Source: an uncultured Pelagimonas sp.
GTDB taxonomy: Bacteria > Pseudomonadota > Alphaproteobacteria > Rhodobacterales > Rhodobacteraceae
Length of the DNA: 64,000 nucleotides
Reading direction: 5' to 3'
NCBI GenBank assembly: GCA_947499735.1
Contig: CANMPP010000005.1
Span: 1 to 64,000, forward strand
Below, one piece after another: positions 32,280 through 41,849 of the stretch. The notes under the pieces are model-generated. The model had not been told where the DNA came from. It was given only the letters and a program-made list of their open reading frames with translations, and searched no databases. Numbering within the stretch: position 1 is the stretch's first letter; each line of letters opens with the position of its first letter. The position numbers and the translations under genes were made by a program.

Positions 32280-34198
32280 GCAACAAAGACATCACAGATC
32301 TTTCGCATGCATTGCAGGCTGAAACCCCAAAACCAAACGCGCCCCGCAAGGCCGAAGCAATCAGGCTAGCTATGAAAAATTTCGACACCACCCAAGAATT
32401 ACGGGTTGAACCCCGTCAAACCCCTGAACGTTCAAAACGAACTGGGTTTACAGGAGTAACTGATATGATCCGAAATTGGAAAACTTGGGGCGCCATGGGG
32501 GCGACTTCGACCGTGGCCGTTTTTGTGGGCATCGCATACTATCCCGTTGAAAAAGCGCAAATTGCGCCCGTGCCGTTGCAAACTGCCCCTGTTGAAAGCC
32601 TATCAGTCCAAAGACCCGACACCGAAACCACGCCGTTCATTGAACCAGGCATCGTCGAACCAGTGATCATCGTCGATGATACGCGCCGGGACGCATTTGC
32701 GGCCCAAATGAAATCGAATGTTCCAAGCTTAATGGATCACAACGCAGGGTCGACGTCCTTAGATCAATCGCGACGCCAACCGTTAATCCCGCAACCATTG
32801 GGGCAGCAGGCGGATTCACTGGCTGGTGAAACATTTGCGAATGCGGAACAGAACCCTGTTACCGTCACCGCCGAAACCCCGGTTTCGACCTTTTCAATCG
32901 ATGTAGACACCGCGTCCTATTCTATCCTGCGAAACAGCCTGATGAATTGGGGCAGCTTGCCGCCCAAAAATGCCGTGCGTATCGAAGAAATGGTGAATTA
33001 CTTCACCTATGATTACCCAACCCCCACTGAGGATGTGCCGTTTTCTGTTTCTTACGAAGTTTCCACCGCCCCTTGGAACACAGACAAACAATTGATCACC
33101 ATCGGTTTGCAGGGGGCCAAGCCTGCAGCACGTGTTCCGCTGAACCTTGTCTTTCTGATCGACACGTCTGGATCTATGAACGATCCGAAGAAATTACCGC
33201 TTTTGCGTCAAAGCGTTCGATTGCTTTTAGGGCAATTGGCACCGGATGACGACATTGCGATTGTCACATATGCCGGAGATACAGGTGTCGCCCTTGAACC
33301 AACCAAAGCCGACGAGCGTGATACGATCCTATCCGCTTTGGAGGATCTAAGCCCATCAGGGGGCACCGCAGGTGCTGCAGGATTGGAACACGCCTATAAT
33401 CTGGCAGAAACCATGGCGTCAGAGGGCGAAGTCACGCGTATTTTGCTGGCCACGGATGGGGATTTCAACCTTGGCATTTCTGACCCGGATGCATTGAGCG
33501 ATTTTATCTCTGAAAAACGCGAAACGGGCGTCTACCTGTCCGTATTGGGTTTTGGCCGTGGCAATCTGAACGATTCCACGATGCAGGCCTTGGCGCAAAA
33601 TGGCAATGGCATCGCCGCCTATATCGACACGTTGGGTGAGACGCAAAAAGTGCTTGTGGATCAAATGCAAGGTGCGCTGTTCCCCATTGCCGAAGACGTC
33701 AAAATTCAGGTGGAATTCAACCCGTCCAAAATCGCAGAATATCGTCTGTTGGGGTATGAAACCCGCGCATTGCTCCGTGAGGATTTTAACAATGATGCGG
33801 TTGATGCGGGCGAAATTGGGGCCGGTCATCAGGTCACAGCCATATACGAAGTCACCCCCGTTGGATCCCCCGCCCGCCTCACCGATCCGTTGCGCTATCA
33901 AACAGAAACCGTCGCCGGAACATCGGATGAGCTGGGCTATTTACGTCTGCGCTATAAAGCCCCTGGATCCGATAAATCCGAACTGATTGAAACACCGCTT
34001 TTACCCCGGTCAGGACCACAAGGTTTCGCAGCAGCCATTGCAGGATTTGGTGAACTATTGCGAGGATCGGATATGTTGGGCGATTGGTCCTATGCCGACG
34101 CAATCGCTTTGGCGCAGGATCACAAAGGACCAGATCCTTTCGGTTATCGCCAAGAAGCCATCCAGCTGATGCGATTGGCACAATCCTTAAGTGAATAA
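32276..34198 (+). CDS. VWA-domain membrane protein (YfbK-like, DUF3520)
   Basis: A 640-residue protein: cytoplasmic N-terminus of about 70 residues, one membrane helix (about 72-92), a linker, a von Willebrand factor N-terminal region (PVSTFSIDVDTASYSILRNS), the VWA domain with an intact MIDAS motif DTSGSMND beginning at Asp296, and a C-terminal DUF3520-type domain. Homologues such as YfbK are commonly encoded with sigma factors; function is not settled. The N-terminal segment is short, charged and placed like an anti-sigma domain, so membrane-linked control of the upstream sigma factor is a reasonable inference. Confidence 0.88.
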   Translation: MSNKDITDLSHALQAETPKPNAPRKAEAIRLAMKNFDTTQELRVEPRQTPERSKRTGFTGVTDMIRNWKTWGAMGATSTVAVFVGIAYYPVEKAQIAPVPLQTAPVESLSVQRPDTETTPFIEPGIVEPVIIVDDTRRDAFAAQMKSNVPSLMDHNAGSTSLDQSRRQPLIPQPLGQQADSLAGETFANAEQNPVTVTAETPVSTFSIDVDTASYSILRNSLMNWGSLPPKNAVRIEEMVNYFTYDYPTPTEDVPFSVSYEVSTAPWNTDKQLITIGLQGAKPAARVPLNLVFLIDTSGSMNDPKKLPLLRQSVRLLLGQLAPDDDIAIVTYAGDTGVALEPTKADERDTILSALEDLSPSGGTAGAAGLEHAYNLAETMASEGEVTRILLATDGDFNLGISDPDALSDFISEKRETGVYLSVLGFGRGNLNDSTMQALAQNGNGIAAYIDTLGETQKVLVDQMQGALFPIAEDVKIQVEFNPSKIAEYRLLGYETRALLREDFNNDAVDAGEIGAGHQVTAIYEVTPVGSPARLTDPLRYQTETVAGTSDELGYLRLRYKAPGSDKSELIETPLLPRSGPQGFAAAIAGFGELLRGSDMLGDWSYADAIALAQDHKGPDPFGYRQEAIQLMRLAQSLSE

Positions 34199-34252
34199 GC
34201 AAAAGGTGTCGCCGGACTTGATCCGCGCGCCCTTCCAGCGCAGAACGGAACC

Positions 34253-34825
34253 ATGACTTGGACCAGATTGGAAAACACGCCCATTTGGCGCGCTGCGAAA
34301 GCAACCTATGATGCGGACCCACGCAGGCGCTATCATACATGGGATCATGTTCAGCGCCTGTATCATCACGCAGAACACACCTTAAACCTACAATACGATC
34401 GCGATCTGGATCTGGCCATCATGGCGCATGACGTCATCTATGACGAACATCCAGATAAGGAATTGCGGTCGGCAGAGTGGCTGAAGGCAATGATGGGCAC
34501 GGGATACCAACGCGCCTATGACATCGTGATGCAAACGTTTAATCACACCTTAGTTCATGAGGGCGACAACCGGATTGTTCTGCTGGATCTGGCCGATCTT
34601 TCGATCCCAGAGCGGGTGATTTCAAACCATCAACAGGTTATGGATGAATTCATAGCGCTGTATGGCATTGATGAAGCGGCATTTAACGCTGGCAATGTCG
34701 CGTTCTTCACCGAATTTGCCGACCGGTTCGATCCGAATGCTCTTCCACAGGGCAGCGTTGAAAAAGATCTGGCCCTCAAAATTCACGCGGGAATGCTAGA
34801 AACCATCCGAATGGCAAGCCAATGA
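34253..34825 (+). CDS. HD-domain predicted metal-dependent phosphohydrolase
   Basis: A 190-residue protein of the family typified by RRYHTWDHVQRLYHHAE followed by LAIMAHDVIYDEHPDKELRSAEW: His and Asp residues arranged as in HD hydrolases. Such proteins are predicted to hydrolyse nucleotides or phosphate esters; no substrate can be assigned here. Its stop overlaps the GST start by 4 bases, so the pair forms a short operon. Confidence 0.82.
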   Translation: MTWTRLENTPIWRAAKATYDADPRRRYHTWDHVQRLYHHAEHTLNLQYDRDLDLAIMAHDVIYDEHPDKELRSAEWLKAMMGTGYQRAYDIVMQTFNHTLVHEGDNRIVLLDLADLSIPERVISNHQQVMDEFIALYGIDEAAFNAGNVAFFTEFADRFDPNALPQGSVEKDLALKIHAGMLETIRMASQ

Positions 34826-35466
34826 TCACAGTTTGGGGGCGCACAACCTCTTCCAATGTGCAGGCCTTGATGTGGTGCATCGCTGAATTGGGGCTGGATT
34901 TTGAACGTCACGATGTGGGGCACGATCACGGCGGTCTCGATACGCCTGAATTTGGCATCCTTAATCCAAATCGCACCATTCCTGTGCTGCGCGATGGCGA
35001 CGGTCCAGCGCTGTGGGAAACAGGTGCCATTTTGCGGTATTTGGCAACTAAATACGGATCAGAGGTCTTTTGGCCAAAGGATTTAGCGGCGCGAACAGAA
35101 ATCGATCGCTGGGCCGAATGGTCCAAGATCAATGTTGCGCTTGGCTTTACCGCGCCAGTCTTTTGGCGCGTCGTACGCACCCCTATGGCCCAGCGCGACC
35201 CAGATGCGATTGCGGCTGCTGTGATCTCTCTGGAAGACAAGTTTCGGATCGCAGAAAAGCAATTGCACCACCACCCGTTCCTTGCCGGTGATCATCTTAC
35301 ACTTGCCGATATCCAATTCGGCCATGTTTTATACCGATACTACGATATCGATATTCACCGTGCCAATTTACCAGCGCTGCATGCATACTATCTTAGATTG
35401 TCGGAACGCCAAGCGTTCAGGGATCATGTTATGATCAGTTACGACACTTTACGCGCGACAACATAA
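34822..35466 (+). CDS. Glutathione S-transferase family protein
   Basis: A 214-residue two-domain GST. The thioredoxin-like N-terminal domain begins MITVWGRTTSSNVQALMWCI with a Ser in the catalytic region, and has the glutathione-binding NPNRTIPVLRDG and WETGAILRYL. The helical C-terminal domain ends with LTLADIQFG. The class cannot be fixed; conjugation, dehalogenation or chaperone-like roles are all possible. Translationally coupled to the HD hydrolase. Confidence 0.9.
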   Translation: MITVWGRTTSSNVQALMWCIAELGLDFERHDVGHDHGGLDTPEFGILNPNRTIPVLRDGDGPALWETGAILRYLATKYGSEVFWPKDLAARTEIDRWAEWSKINVALGFTAPVFWRVVRTPMAQRDPDAIAAAVISLEDKFRIAEKQLHHHPFLAGDHLTLADIQFGHVLYRYYDIDIHRANLPALHAYYLRLSERQAFRDHVMISYDTLRATT

Positions 35467-35475
35467 ACCTGCCTT

Positions 35476-35515
35476 CGTTCATGAAACTGTCATCCCGTCT
35501 TTGTCGGAATGTCAC
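35476..35515 (+). promoter_or_regulatory. Pho box (PhoB operator) candidate
   Basis: At 35476-35493 the sequence CGTTCATGAAACTGTCAT matches the tandem Pho box (CTGTCAT, four A/T-rich bases, CTGTCAT) at 15 of 18 positions. A further half-site ATGTCAC sits at 35509-35515, exactly two 11-base turns from the perfect CTGTCAT at 35487. It lies about 70 bases upstream of a secreted phytase-like protein, a plausible phosphate-starvation target. Confidence 0.6.
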
Positions 35516-35564
35516 GCTGAGACGTCAGTGCACCCTAGTTAGAAATTAACCGGGGACGTCCAGA

Positions 35565-37730
35565 ATGAACCACACCCTAGTGCTTACCTCAGCCATCGCG
35601 CTTTGCGCAGGCGCAGCGTCTGCAGAAATGAACTTCAATCGCATCGCGAGCTTTGCAACACCTGCAAACATCCTTGAAGGCGATAGCAACGTCGAAACAT
35701 CTGCCGAAATCATCTATGCAACGGATGACGGCATGACATTGGTCTACACAGATAGCCCATTGGGCGTTGTTGGTCGTATCGACATCACTGACCCGACCGT
35801 GCCAAAACCGCTTGGCAATGTTGCGGTTGGTGGCGAACCCACTGCCGTCGCGATCATTGGTCAAACCGCCTATATTGGCGTGAACACCTCTGAATCCTAT
35901 ATCGCGCCTTCGGGGCATCTGGCGGTCATGGATGTAGCATCCGGCGACATCACAGCCACCTGCGATCTGGGCGGCCAACCCGACAGCGTTGCCGTTGCGA
36001 AAGACGGAACCTTTGTTGCCATCGCCATTGAAAATGAACGCGACGAAGATCTGGGCGAAGGTCGCGTGCCACAAATGCCTGCGGGCTATGTGGCCATTCT
36101 GGATGCGACCGATGGCGGCATCACCTGTGACACATTGATCAAGACGGACGTAACAGGCCTGTCCGAGATCGCAGGCGAAGATCCCGAACCTGAATTCGTT
36201 GATATCAACGATGCTGGCGAAATCCTGGTCACGATGCAGGAAAACAACCACATTGCGGTATTGAACAAATCTGGCGACGTCCTGTCCCATTTTTCCGCAG
36301 GCGCCGTTGATCTGGACGGCATCGACACCACAGACGAACGCGGCGCGCTGGTGTTCACACAATCCCAAAGCGCAGTTGTACGTGAACCAGACGCAGCGCA
36401 GTGGATCGACAATGACCATTTCGCAACTGCAAACGAAGGCGACATGGACGGCGGTTCCCGCGGTTGGACCATTTTCAACAAGGATGGCAGCGTTGTCTAT
36501 GACAGCGGCACGTCCTTTGAATATGCGGTGATCGAAACAGGTCACTATCCTGACAAACGATCTGATTCCAAAGGGGCCGAACCCGAAGGTATGGAATTTG
36601 GCGTCTTCGGCGACACGCCTTATCTGTTTATCCTATCGGAACGTGGCAATATCATCGCGGCCTATGACGTAACCGATCCAACAGCACCGATTTTGAAGAA
36701 TATGCTGCCATCTGGCATTGGTCCAGAAGGGGCCGTTGCCATTCCTTCGCGCAACCTGTTCGTATCAGCAAACGAAGTTGACCTGATCGAAGATGGCGGC
36801 GTGCGGGCCCATGTCATGATCTATGAATTACAGGACGCTGCGGCAGCATATCCAACCCTCACATCTGCGGGCGCGGATGAACTGATCGGTTGGGGTGCGA
36901 TTTCTGGCATGGTCGCGGATACAGATGGCATGATCTACGCGGTCAATGACAGCTTTTACGGCTTTCAACCCTCCATCTTCAAAATCGATCCATCCCAAAC
37001 ACCTGCCAAAATTGTTGACGTGATCCGCATCCACCGTGCCAACGGACAGCCAGCGCAAAAACTGGACCTAGAAGGCATTACTTTGGATGGTGAAGGCGGG
37101 TTTTATGTGGCATCCGAAGGGCGCACCGAACGCCTGATCTCGCATGCGATCTACCACGTCACAGCAGATGGCCTGATCCAAACAAATTCAGCTGAAATCG
37201 GCATCCCAGCCGAACTGAGCGCGGTTGAAAAGCGGTTTGGATTTGAAGGTATCACCAAAATTGGGGATACGCTTTGGATGGCGGTTCAGCGCGAATGGAA
37301 CGACGACCCAAAGAACCATGTGAAACTGGTGTCCTATAATCTGGACAGCAAGGAATGGGGCGCGGTTCTATATCACAAAGCCGAGCCTGAAACAGGTTGG
37401 GTTGGTCTATCCGAAATCGTTGCACATGGTGATTATGTCTATGTCATCGAACGCGATAACCAGATCGGTGCAAATGCCGTGACCAAGAAAATCTACCGCA
37501 TCCCTGCGGCAGACATGGTTCCTGCGGCTTTGGGCAGTGATTTGCCGGTTGTGTCCAAGGAAGAGGTCCGCGACCTGATCCCGGATTTGCAATCTTGGAA
37601 CGGCTATGTCGTGGACAAGATTGAAGGTCTGGCCATCAACGCAGACGGCACATTCTATGTCTCAACAGACAATGATGGTGTGGATGATAGTTCTGGCGAA
37701 ACCTTCTTTTGGTCCTTCACCCTCGATTAA
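35565..37730 (+). CDS. Secreted double beta-propeller protein, phytase-like esterase domain
   Basis: A 721-residue exported protein. A signal peptide (MNHTLVLTSAIALCAGAASAE) is followed by an N-terminal propeller-like half (about 30-425, with repeated strand patterns such as GHLAVMDVASGDI and GYVAILDATDGGI). The C-terminal half (about 430-721) resembles the 'esterase-like activity of phytase' domain: KLDLEGITLDGEGGFYVASE, FGFEGITKIGDTLWMAVQRE and KIEGLAINADGTFYVSTDND. Probably hydrolyses phosphate esters in the periplasm, though activity of this domain is poorly tested. A Pho box upstream supports phosphate control; a strong terminator follows. Confidence 0.82.
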   Translation: MNHTLVLTSAIALCAGAASAEMNFNRIASFATPANILEGDSNVETSAEIIYATDDGMTLVYTDSPLGVVGRIDITDPTVPKPLGNVAVGGEPTAVAIIGQTAYIGVNTSESYIAPSGHLAVMDVASGDITATCDLGGQPDSVAVAKDGTFVAIAIENERDEDLGEGRVPQMPAGYVAILDATDGGITCDTLIKTDVTGLSEIAGEDPEPEFVDINDAGEILVTMQENNHIAVLNKSGDVLSHFSAGAVDLDGIDTTDERGALVFTQSQSAVVREPDAAQWIDNDHFATANEGDMDGGSRGWTIFNKDGSVVYDSGTSFEYAVIETGHYPDKRSDSKGAEPEGMEFGVFGDTPYLFILSERGNIIAAYDVTDPTAPILKNMLPSGIGPEGAVAIPSRNLFVSANEVDLIEDGGVRAHVMIYELQDAAAAYPTLTSAGADELIGWGAISGMVADTDGMIYAVNDSFYGFQPSIFKIDPSQTPAKIVDVIRIHRANGQPAQKLDLEGITLDGEGGFYVASEGRTERLISHAIYHVTADGLIQTNSAEIGIPAELSAVEKRFGFEGITKIGDTLWMAVQREWNDDPKNHVKLVSYNLDSKEWGAVLYHKAEPETGWVGLSEIVAHGDYVYVIERDNQIGANAVTKKIYRIPAADMVPAALGSDLPVVSKEEVRDLIPDLQSWNGYVVDKIEGLAINADGTFYVSTDNDGVDDSSGETFFWSFTLD

Positions 37731-37752
37731 CTTCCAAAACACCTAAAAATCG

Positions 37753-37785
37753 CGCCTGCTGGGAAACCTGCGGGCGTTTTTGTTT
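37753..37785 (+). terminator. Rho-independent terminator after the phytase-like gene
   Basis: Stem CGCCTGC / GCGGGCG (one G-T pair) with a 10-base loop, followed at once by TTTTTGTTT. It begins 23 bases after the stop codon and separates this gene from lysA. Confidence 0.75.
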
Positions 37786-37874
37786 GAGTATTTTTGCAAA
37801 GATGAAGTGGCAGGGTGGCGGGGTTTGGCCCTTTGCGCTATGGCAGCGTCCAAGTATGACGCAGGAGACGTAAG

Positions 37875-39140
37875 ATGGACCATTTCCTTTATCAGAACGG
37901 CGAACTGTTTGCCGAAGATGTTTCTGTTGCGGAAATTGCAAAGGTCGTGAAAACGCCTTTCTATCTGTATTCGACCGCAACCTTGCTGCGCCATTTCAAC
38001 CTGTTTGACGAAGCGCTTGCTTGGGGTCCGCATTTGGTCTGCTACGCGATGAAAGCGGCCTCAAATCAGGCGATCCTAAAAACACTGGCCGAGGCCGGTG
38101 CGGGCATGGATGTGGTGTCTGGTGGCGAATATGCGCGTGCGATTGCTGCAGGCGTTCCGGGCGACAAAATCGTGTTTTCTGGCGTCGGCAAAACCCATGA
38201 AGAAATCAAGGCCGCCCTGACCGGTGGCATTCGCCAGTTCAACGTTGAAAGCGAACCCGAAATGCGGGTCATTTCTGAGGTCGCTGTGTCGCTGGGTGTG
38301 GTTGCACCGATCACCATTCGGGTGAATCCTGATGTGGATGCCAAAACGCATGCCAAAATTGCGACGGGAAAATCCGAAAACAAATTCGGCATTCCAATTG
38401 CCAAAGCACGCGCGGTTTATGCCGAAGCTGCCGCTCTGCCCGGCATCAAAATCGTCGGAATCGATGTGCATATCGGCAGTCAGCTGACCGAGCTGGAACC
38501 GTTTGAAAAAGCCTATGCCAAAGTGGCCGATCTGACCGAAACGTTGCGCGCCGATGGTCACACGATTGAACGCTTGGATTTGGGCGGCGGTTTGGGCATT
38601 CCCTATACCCGTTCGAACGAAGCCCCGCCTTTGCCCATGGAATATGGTCAAATGATTCAACGTTCGCTTGGGCATCTAGGGTGCGAAATTGAAATCGAAC
38701 CCGGGCGATTGATTGCCGGAAATGCCGGAATTTTGGTCAGTTCGGTAATTTATCTGAAAAACGGCGAAGGGCGCGATTTCCTTATTCTGGATGCGGCCAT
38801 GAACGATTTGATCCGTCCGGCCATGTATGAGGCCCATCACGATATCATCGCGGTTGAAGAACCCATCGCGGGTGTTGACCAGCAACCCTATGATATTGTT
38901 GGCCCAGTTTGCGAAACAGGCGACACATTTGCCAAACAACGCAATCTGCCACCACTGACAGCGGGCGATTTGGTCGCGTTCAGATCAGCGGGGGCCTATG
39001 GTGCCGTGATGTCCAGTGAATACAATTCGCGGCCCTTGATCCCCGAGGTTTTGGTCAAAGATGATCACTACGCGGTGATCCGCGCACGACCAACCATTGA
39101 CGAAATGATCAATCGCGATACCATTCCTTCGTGGTTGTAG
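37875..39140 (+). CDS. lysA: Diaminopimelate decarboxylase
   Basis: PLP-dependent fold III decarboxylase of 421 residues that turns meso-diaminopimelate into L-lysine. The PLP lysine is in VCYAMKAASN near residue 58; VDVHIGSQ-like motif (IDVHIGSQLTE), LDLGGGLGIPY and EPGRLI bind PLP phosphate and substrate; the acceptor Cys region GPVCETGDTFA is conserved. GGAG precedes the ATG. The TIGR02302 gene follows 39 bases later. Confidence 0.97.
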   Translation: MDHFLYQNGELFAEDVSVAEIAKVVKTPFYLYSTATLLRHFNLFDEALAWGPHLVCYAMKAASNQAILKTLAEAGAGMDVVSGGEYARAIAAGVPGDKIVFSGVGKTHEEIKAALTGGIRQFNVESEPEMRVISEVAVSLGVVAPITIRVNPDVDAKTHAKIATGKSENKFGIPIAKARAVYAEAAALPGIKIVGIDVHIGSQLTELEPFEKAYAKVADLTETLRADGHTIERLDLGGGLGIPYTRSNEAPPLPMEYGQMIQRSLGHLGCEIEIEPGRLIAGNAGILVSSVIYLKNGEGRDFLILDAAMNDLIRPAMYEAHHDIIAVEEPIAGVDQQPYDIVGPVCETGDTFAKQRNLPPLTAGDLVAFRSAGAYGAVMSSEYNSRPLIPEVLVKDDHYAVIRARPTIDEMINRDTIPSWL

Positions 39141-39179
39141 GTCTATACTGGTCGCGGCCCATCCTGACAGGAGCCGCGA

Positions 39180-41846
39180 ATGGCAGTCGAAAACAACCCC
39201 CCCATCTCAGCCCAGCCTGAGACACATGTCTTTAAGACCATCCGCAAACCGTTGCGGATGACATGGGTGGGGTTGTTTGGCGAACGTCTGATAAGATGCT
39301 TTTGGCCGTTCTGGTCCGTTGTTTTGCTGGCTTTGGCCACCGCAATGTTCGGCCTGCATGACGCTTTGGCAATCCAAGCCGTATGGGCGCTTTCAGCCAT
39401 TTTAATTTTGGCTGCGGCCGGTGCTTTGCTTTGGGGGCTTTGGCGGTTTCGCTGGCCACACCGGGCCGAGGCCCAAGCCAGATTAGACGATTCGCTGGGC
39501 GGCAATCCTTTACAGGCCGTGTTGGATACACCAGCTATTGGCGTCGGTGATGCAGCATCCGAACAGATTTGGACGGCCCATCGCAACCGTCAGATGCAAA
39601 AGCTGGCACAAGCAAAAGCACCCAAACCCGACCTAAGCGCCACGCGCCAAGATCCATACGCGTTGCGCTATGCCGCATTGGTTGCACTGCTAATGGCGTT
39701 GGCCTTTGGATCCATCTGGCGCATTCAAACACTTGGGAATGTTGCACCCGGACAAGGGGTGAATTTGGCAAACGGCCCAACATGGGAAGCCTGGGCAAAA
39801 CCACCCGCTTATACGGGCCTGCCGGTCATATATTTGCCAGATCTGAATGCCAGTCGTTTGAACGTACCTGCGGGCACGGAAATGACGTTTCGGTTTTACG
39901 GCGAAATTGGCGCTCTCACATTGTCGGAAACCGTCAGTACAGGCCTGTCAGACGCAAATGCAGTTTCAGCGCCCCTATCTTCCGATACACAAGAATTGGC
40001 CGACGGCACCGGCGCAGTTTTCACAGTGGACCAACCGGGTCAGATAACCGTCGAAGGCGAAGGCGGGCGCAGTTGGACGATCGCTGTCTCGCCAGATGAA
40101 AAGCCGATCGTTGCTCTGGACGGGACTGCGGAAACCACGGTTGAAGGCGTTATGTCCCTGCCCTTTGTTGCCAGCGACGATTATGGCGTGGTCAATGGCA
40201 CCGTCCGCTTTACCCTTGCACTAGACGAAGTCGATCGCCGTTTTGGCCGCATTTTGCCCCCCGAAGACCGTCCAATCCTAGAAGCGGATTTGCCGATGCC
40301 GATCGGCGGGGATCGATCCGATTTTACCGATGTGGTGACAGAAGATTACGCAATGCATCCTTGGGCCAACCTGCCGGTGCGCGCAGAGATGGTCGTTATG
40401 GATGAAGCCGGGCAAAACAGTGATATCAACGTCAATGTAATTCCCCTGCCGGGCCGGACCTTTTTCGAACCTATGGCCGCAGCGGTCGTTGAACAACGCC
40501 AATCCCTTTTATGGAATCGTGACAATGCGAAAGACGTTGTTCGGATCATGAGAGCCTTGTCGCACATCCCAGACGCAGCATTCCGAAATTCCGGATCTTT
40601 TTTGCGATTCCGGGCGATTATGCGAGATCTCGATTCCGAACTTCAAAGCGGGTTGACCGGCGAAGAACGTGATCAGATTGCCGATGCTATGTGGGATTTG
40701 GCGCTTATTCTGGAAGAAGGTGATCTGGATGATGCCCGCGAACGCCTGCGCCGTGCACAAGATCGCCTAGGCGAGGCCATTCGCAATGGCGCCTCTGATG
40801 CCGAAATAGCGGAATTGATGCGAGAATTACGTGAAGCAACGGACGAATACATGCGCCAGCTGGCCTTGGAAAACCGTCGGCAGCAAGAGCAAAACGAACA
40901 GGCTGGCAATCCATCTGGCGGCGAAAGCATCCAAATGTCGCAAAATGATTTGCAGGCGATGATGGACCGCATCCAAGAGTTGATGGAGCGGGGGCGCATG
41001 GCCGAAGCGCAAGAAGCCATGGATCAGCTGCGCCAAATGATGGAAAATATGCAGGTCACACAAGGCGGTCAGGGCCAAGGGCAATCGCCCGGAGAGCAGG
41101 CCTTGGACCAATTGGGAGAAACGTTGCGCGAGCAACAGGAACTGTCCGACGAGGCATTCCGCGATCTGCAAAATCAGTTCAACAACGGGCAACAACAGGG
41201 CCAGCAAGGTCAACAGCCCGGTCAGGGACAACAGCAAGGACAAAATCAACAACCCGGTCAAGGCCAGCAGCCCGGACAGGGTCAGCAGCCGGGGCAAGGT
41301 CAGCAACAAGGGCAAAACCAAAATGGCGGTGGCGCACCAACTGCTGGGGAATTGTCTGAACGCCAAGAAGCCCTGCGTCGTGAATTGGAACGCCAACGTA
41401 ACAATCTGCCCAGTCAAGGAACCGAAGCGGGTCGTGAATCTGCAGAGGCCTTGGGGCGTGCAGAAGGGGCCATGGAAAGCGCTGAAGAAGCCTTGCGTGA
41501 CGGCGATTTGCGCGGTGCAATCGGTCAACAGGCCGAAGCCATGGAAGCCCTGCGCGAAGGCATGCGCGCCTTGGGTGAAGCATTGGCCGAAGAACGCGGA
41601 CAACAACAACCCGGCCAAGGCGAGGGTGAAGGACAAGGCACCCAACAAGGGCAGGCCCGAGATCCTTTAGGTCGCCCCGATGGGCGGGGCCGTAATCTGC
41701 AAGGTGTCGATGAAGGCATTTTGGGGGGTGCCGATGTCTATCGACGCGCCGAGGAACTGTTGGACGAAATCCGCCGTCGTTCGGGCGAACAAGAACGCCC
41801 GCAGGAAGAGTTGGATTATCTGAAACGGTTGCTGGAACGGTTTTAG
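39180..41846 (+). CDS. TIGR02302/DUF4175 family membrane protein
   Basis: An 888-residue protein of a family widespread in alphaproteobacteria and of unknown function. Two membrane helices lie at about residues 38-85 and a third at about 160-180. The large remainder, probably periplasmic, has beta-rich then helical parts (DLDSELQSGLTGEERDQIAD, DDARERLRRAQDRLGEAI), a Gln/Gly-rich low-complexity stretch (about 668-718) and a conserved-looking end PEELDYLKRLLERF-like. It follows lysA, as often seen in related genomes. An envelope role is likely but not shown. Confidence 0.83.
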   Translation: MAVENNPPISAQPETHVFKTIRKPLRMTWVGLFGERLIRCFWPFWSVVLLALATAMFGLHDALAIQAVWALSAILILAAAGALLWGLWRFRWPHRAEAQARLDDSLGGNPLQAVLDTPAIGVGDAASEQIWTAHRNRQMQKLAQAKAPKPDLSATRQDPYALRYAALVALLMALAFGSIWRIQTLGNVAPGQGVNLANGPTWEAWAKPPAYTGLPVIYLPDLNASRLNVPAGTEMTFRFYGEIGALTLSETVSTGLSDANAVSAPLSSDTQELADGTGAVFTVDQPGQITVEGEGGRSWTIAVSPDEKPIVALDGTAETTVEGVMSLPFVASDDYGVVNGTVRFTLALDEVDRRFGRILPPEDRPILEADLPMPIGGDRSDFTDVVTEDYAMHPWANLPVRAEMVVMDEAGQNSDINVNVIPLPGRTFFEPMAAAVVEQRQSLLWNRDNAKDVVRIMRALSHIPDAAFRNSGSFLRFRAIMRDLDSELQSGLTGEERDQIADAMWDLALILEEGDLDDARERLRRAQDRLGEAIRNGASDAEIAELMRELREATDEYMRQLALENRRQQEQNEQAGNPSGGESIQMSQNDLQAMMDRIQELMERGRMAEAQEAMDQLRQMMENMQVTQGGQGQGQSPGEQALDQLGETLREQQELSDEAFRDLQNQFNNGQQQGQQGQQPGQGQQQGQNQQPGQGQQPGQGQQPGQGQQQGQNQNGGGAPTAGELSERQEALRRELERQRNNLPSQGTEAGRESAEALGRAEGAMESAEEALRDGDLRGAIGQQAEAMEALREGMRALGEALAEERGQQQPGQGEGEGQGTQQGQARDPLGRPDGRGRNLQGVDEGILGGADVYRRAEELLDEIRRRSGEQERPQEELDYLKRLLERF
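41186..41330 (+). repeat. Gln/Gly-rich tandem repeat inside the TIGR02302 gene
   Basis: Short tandem units encoding variations of GQQPGQ and GQQQGQ. The codons vary between units, so it is not a simple recent expansion. It forms a flexible, uncharged linker between helical regions. Confidence 0.8.
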
Positions 41847-41849
41847 CGT

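Noticed and set aside
35589-36545. A 318-codon open frame on the minus strand
   Set aside because: Antisense to the phytase-like gene, which has a signal peptide, ribosome context and family motifs. No domain is visible in the antisense product.
40827-41648. A 273-codon Leu-rich open frame on the minus strand that looks like a membrane protein
   Set aside because: It mirrors the Gln/Gly-rich repeat of the TIGR02302 gene (CAG/CAA read backwards gives Leu). No start site context.
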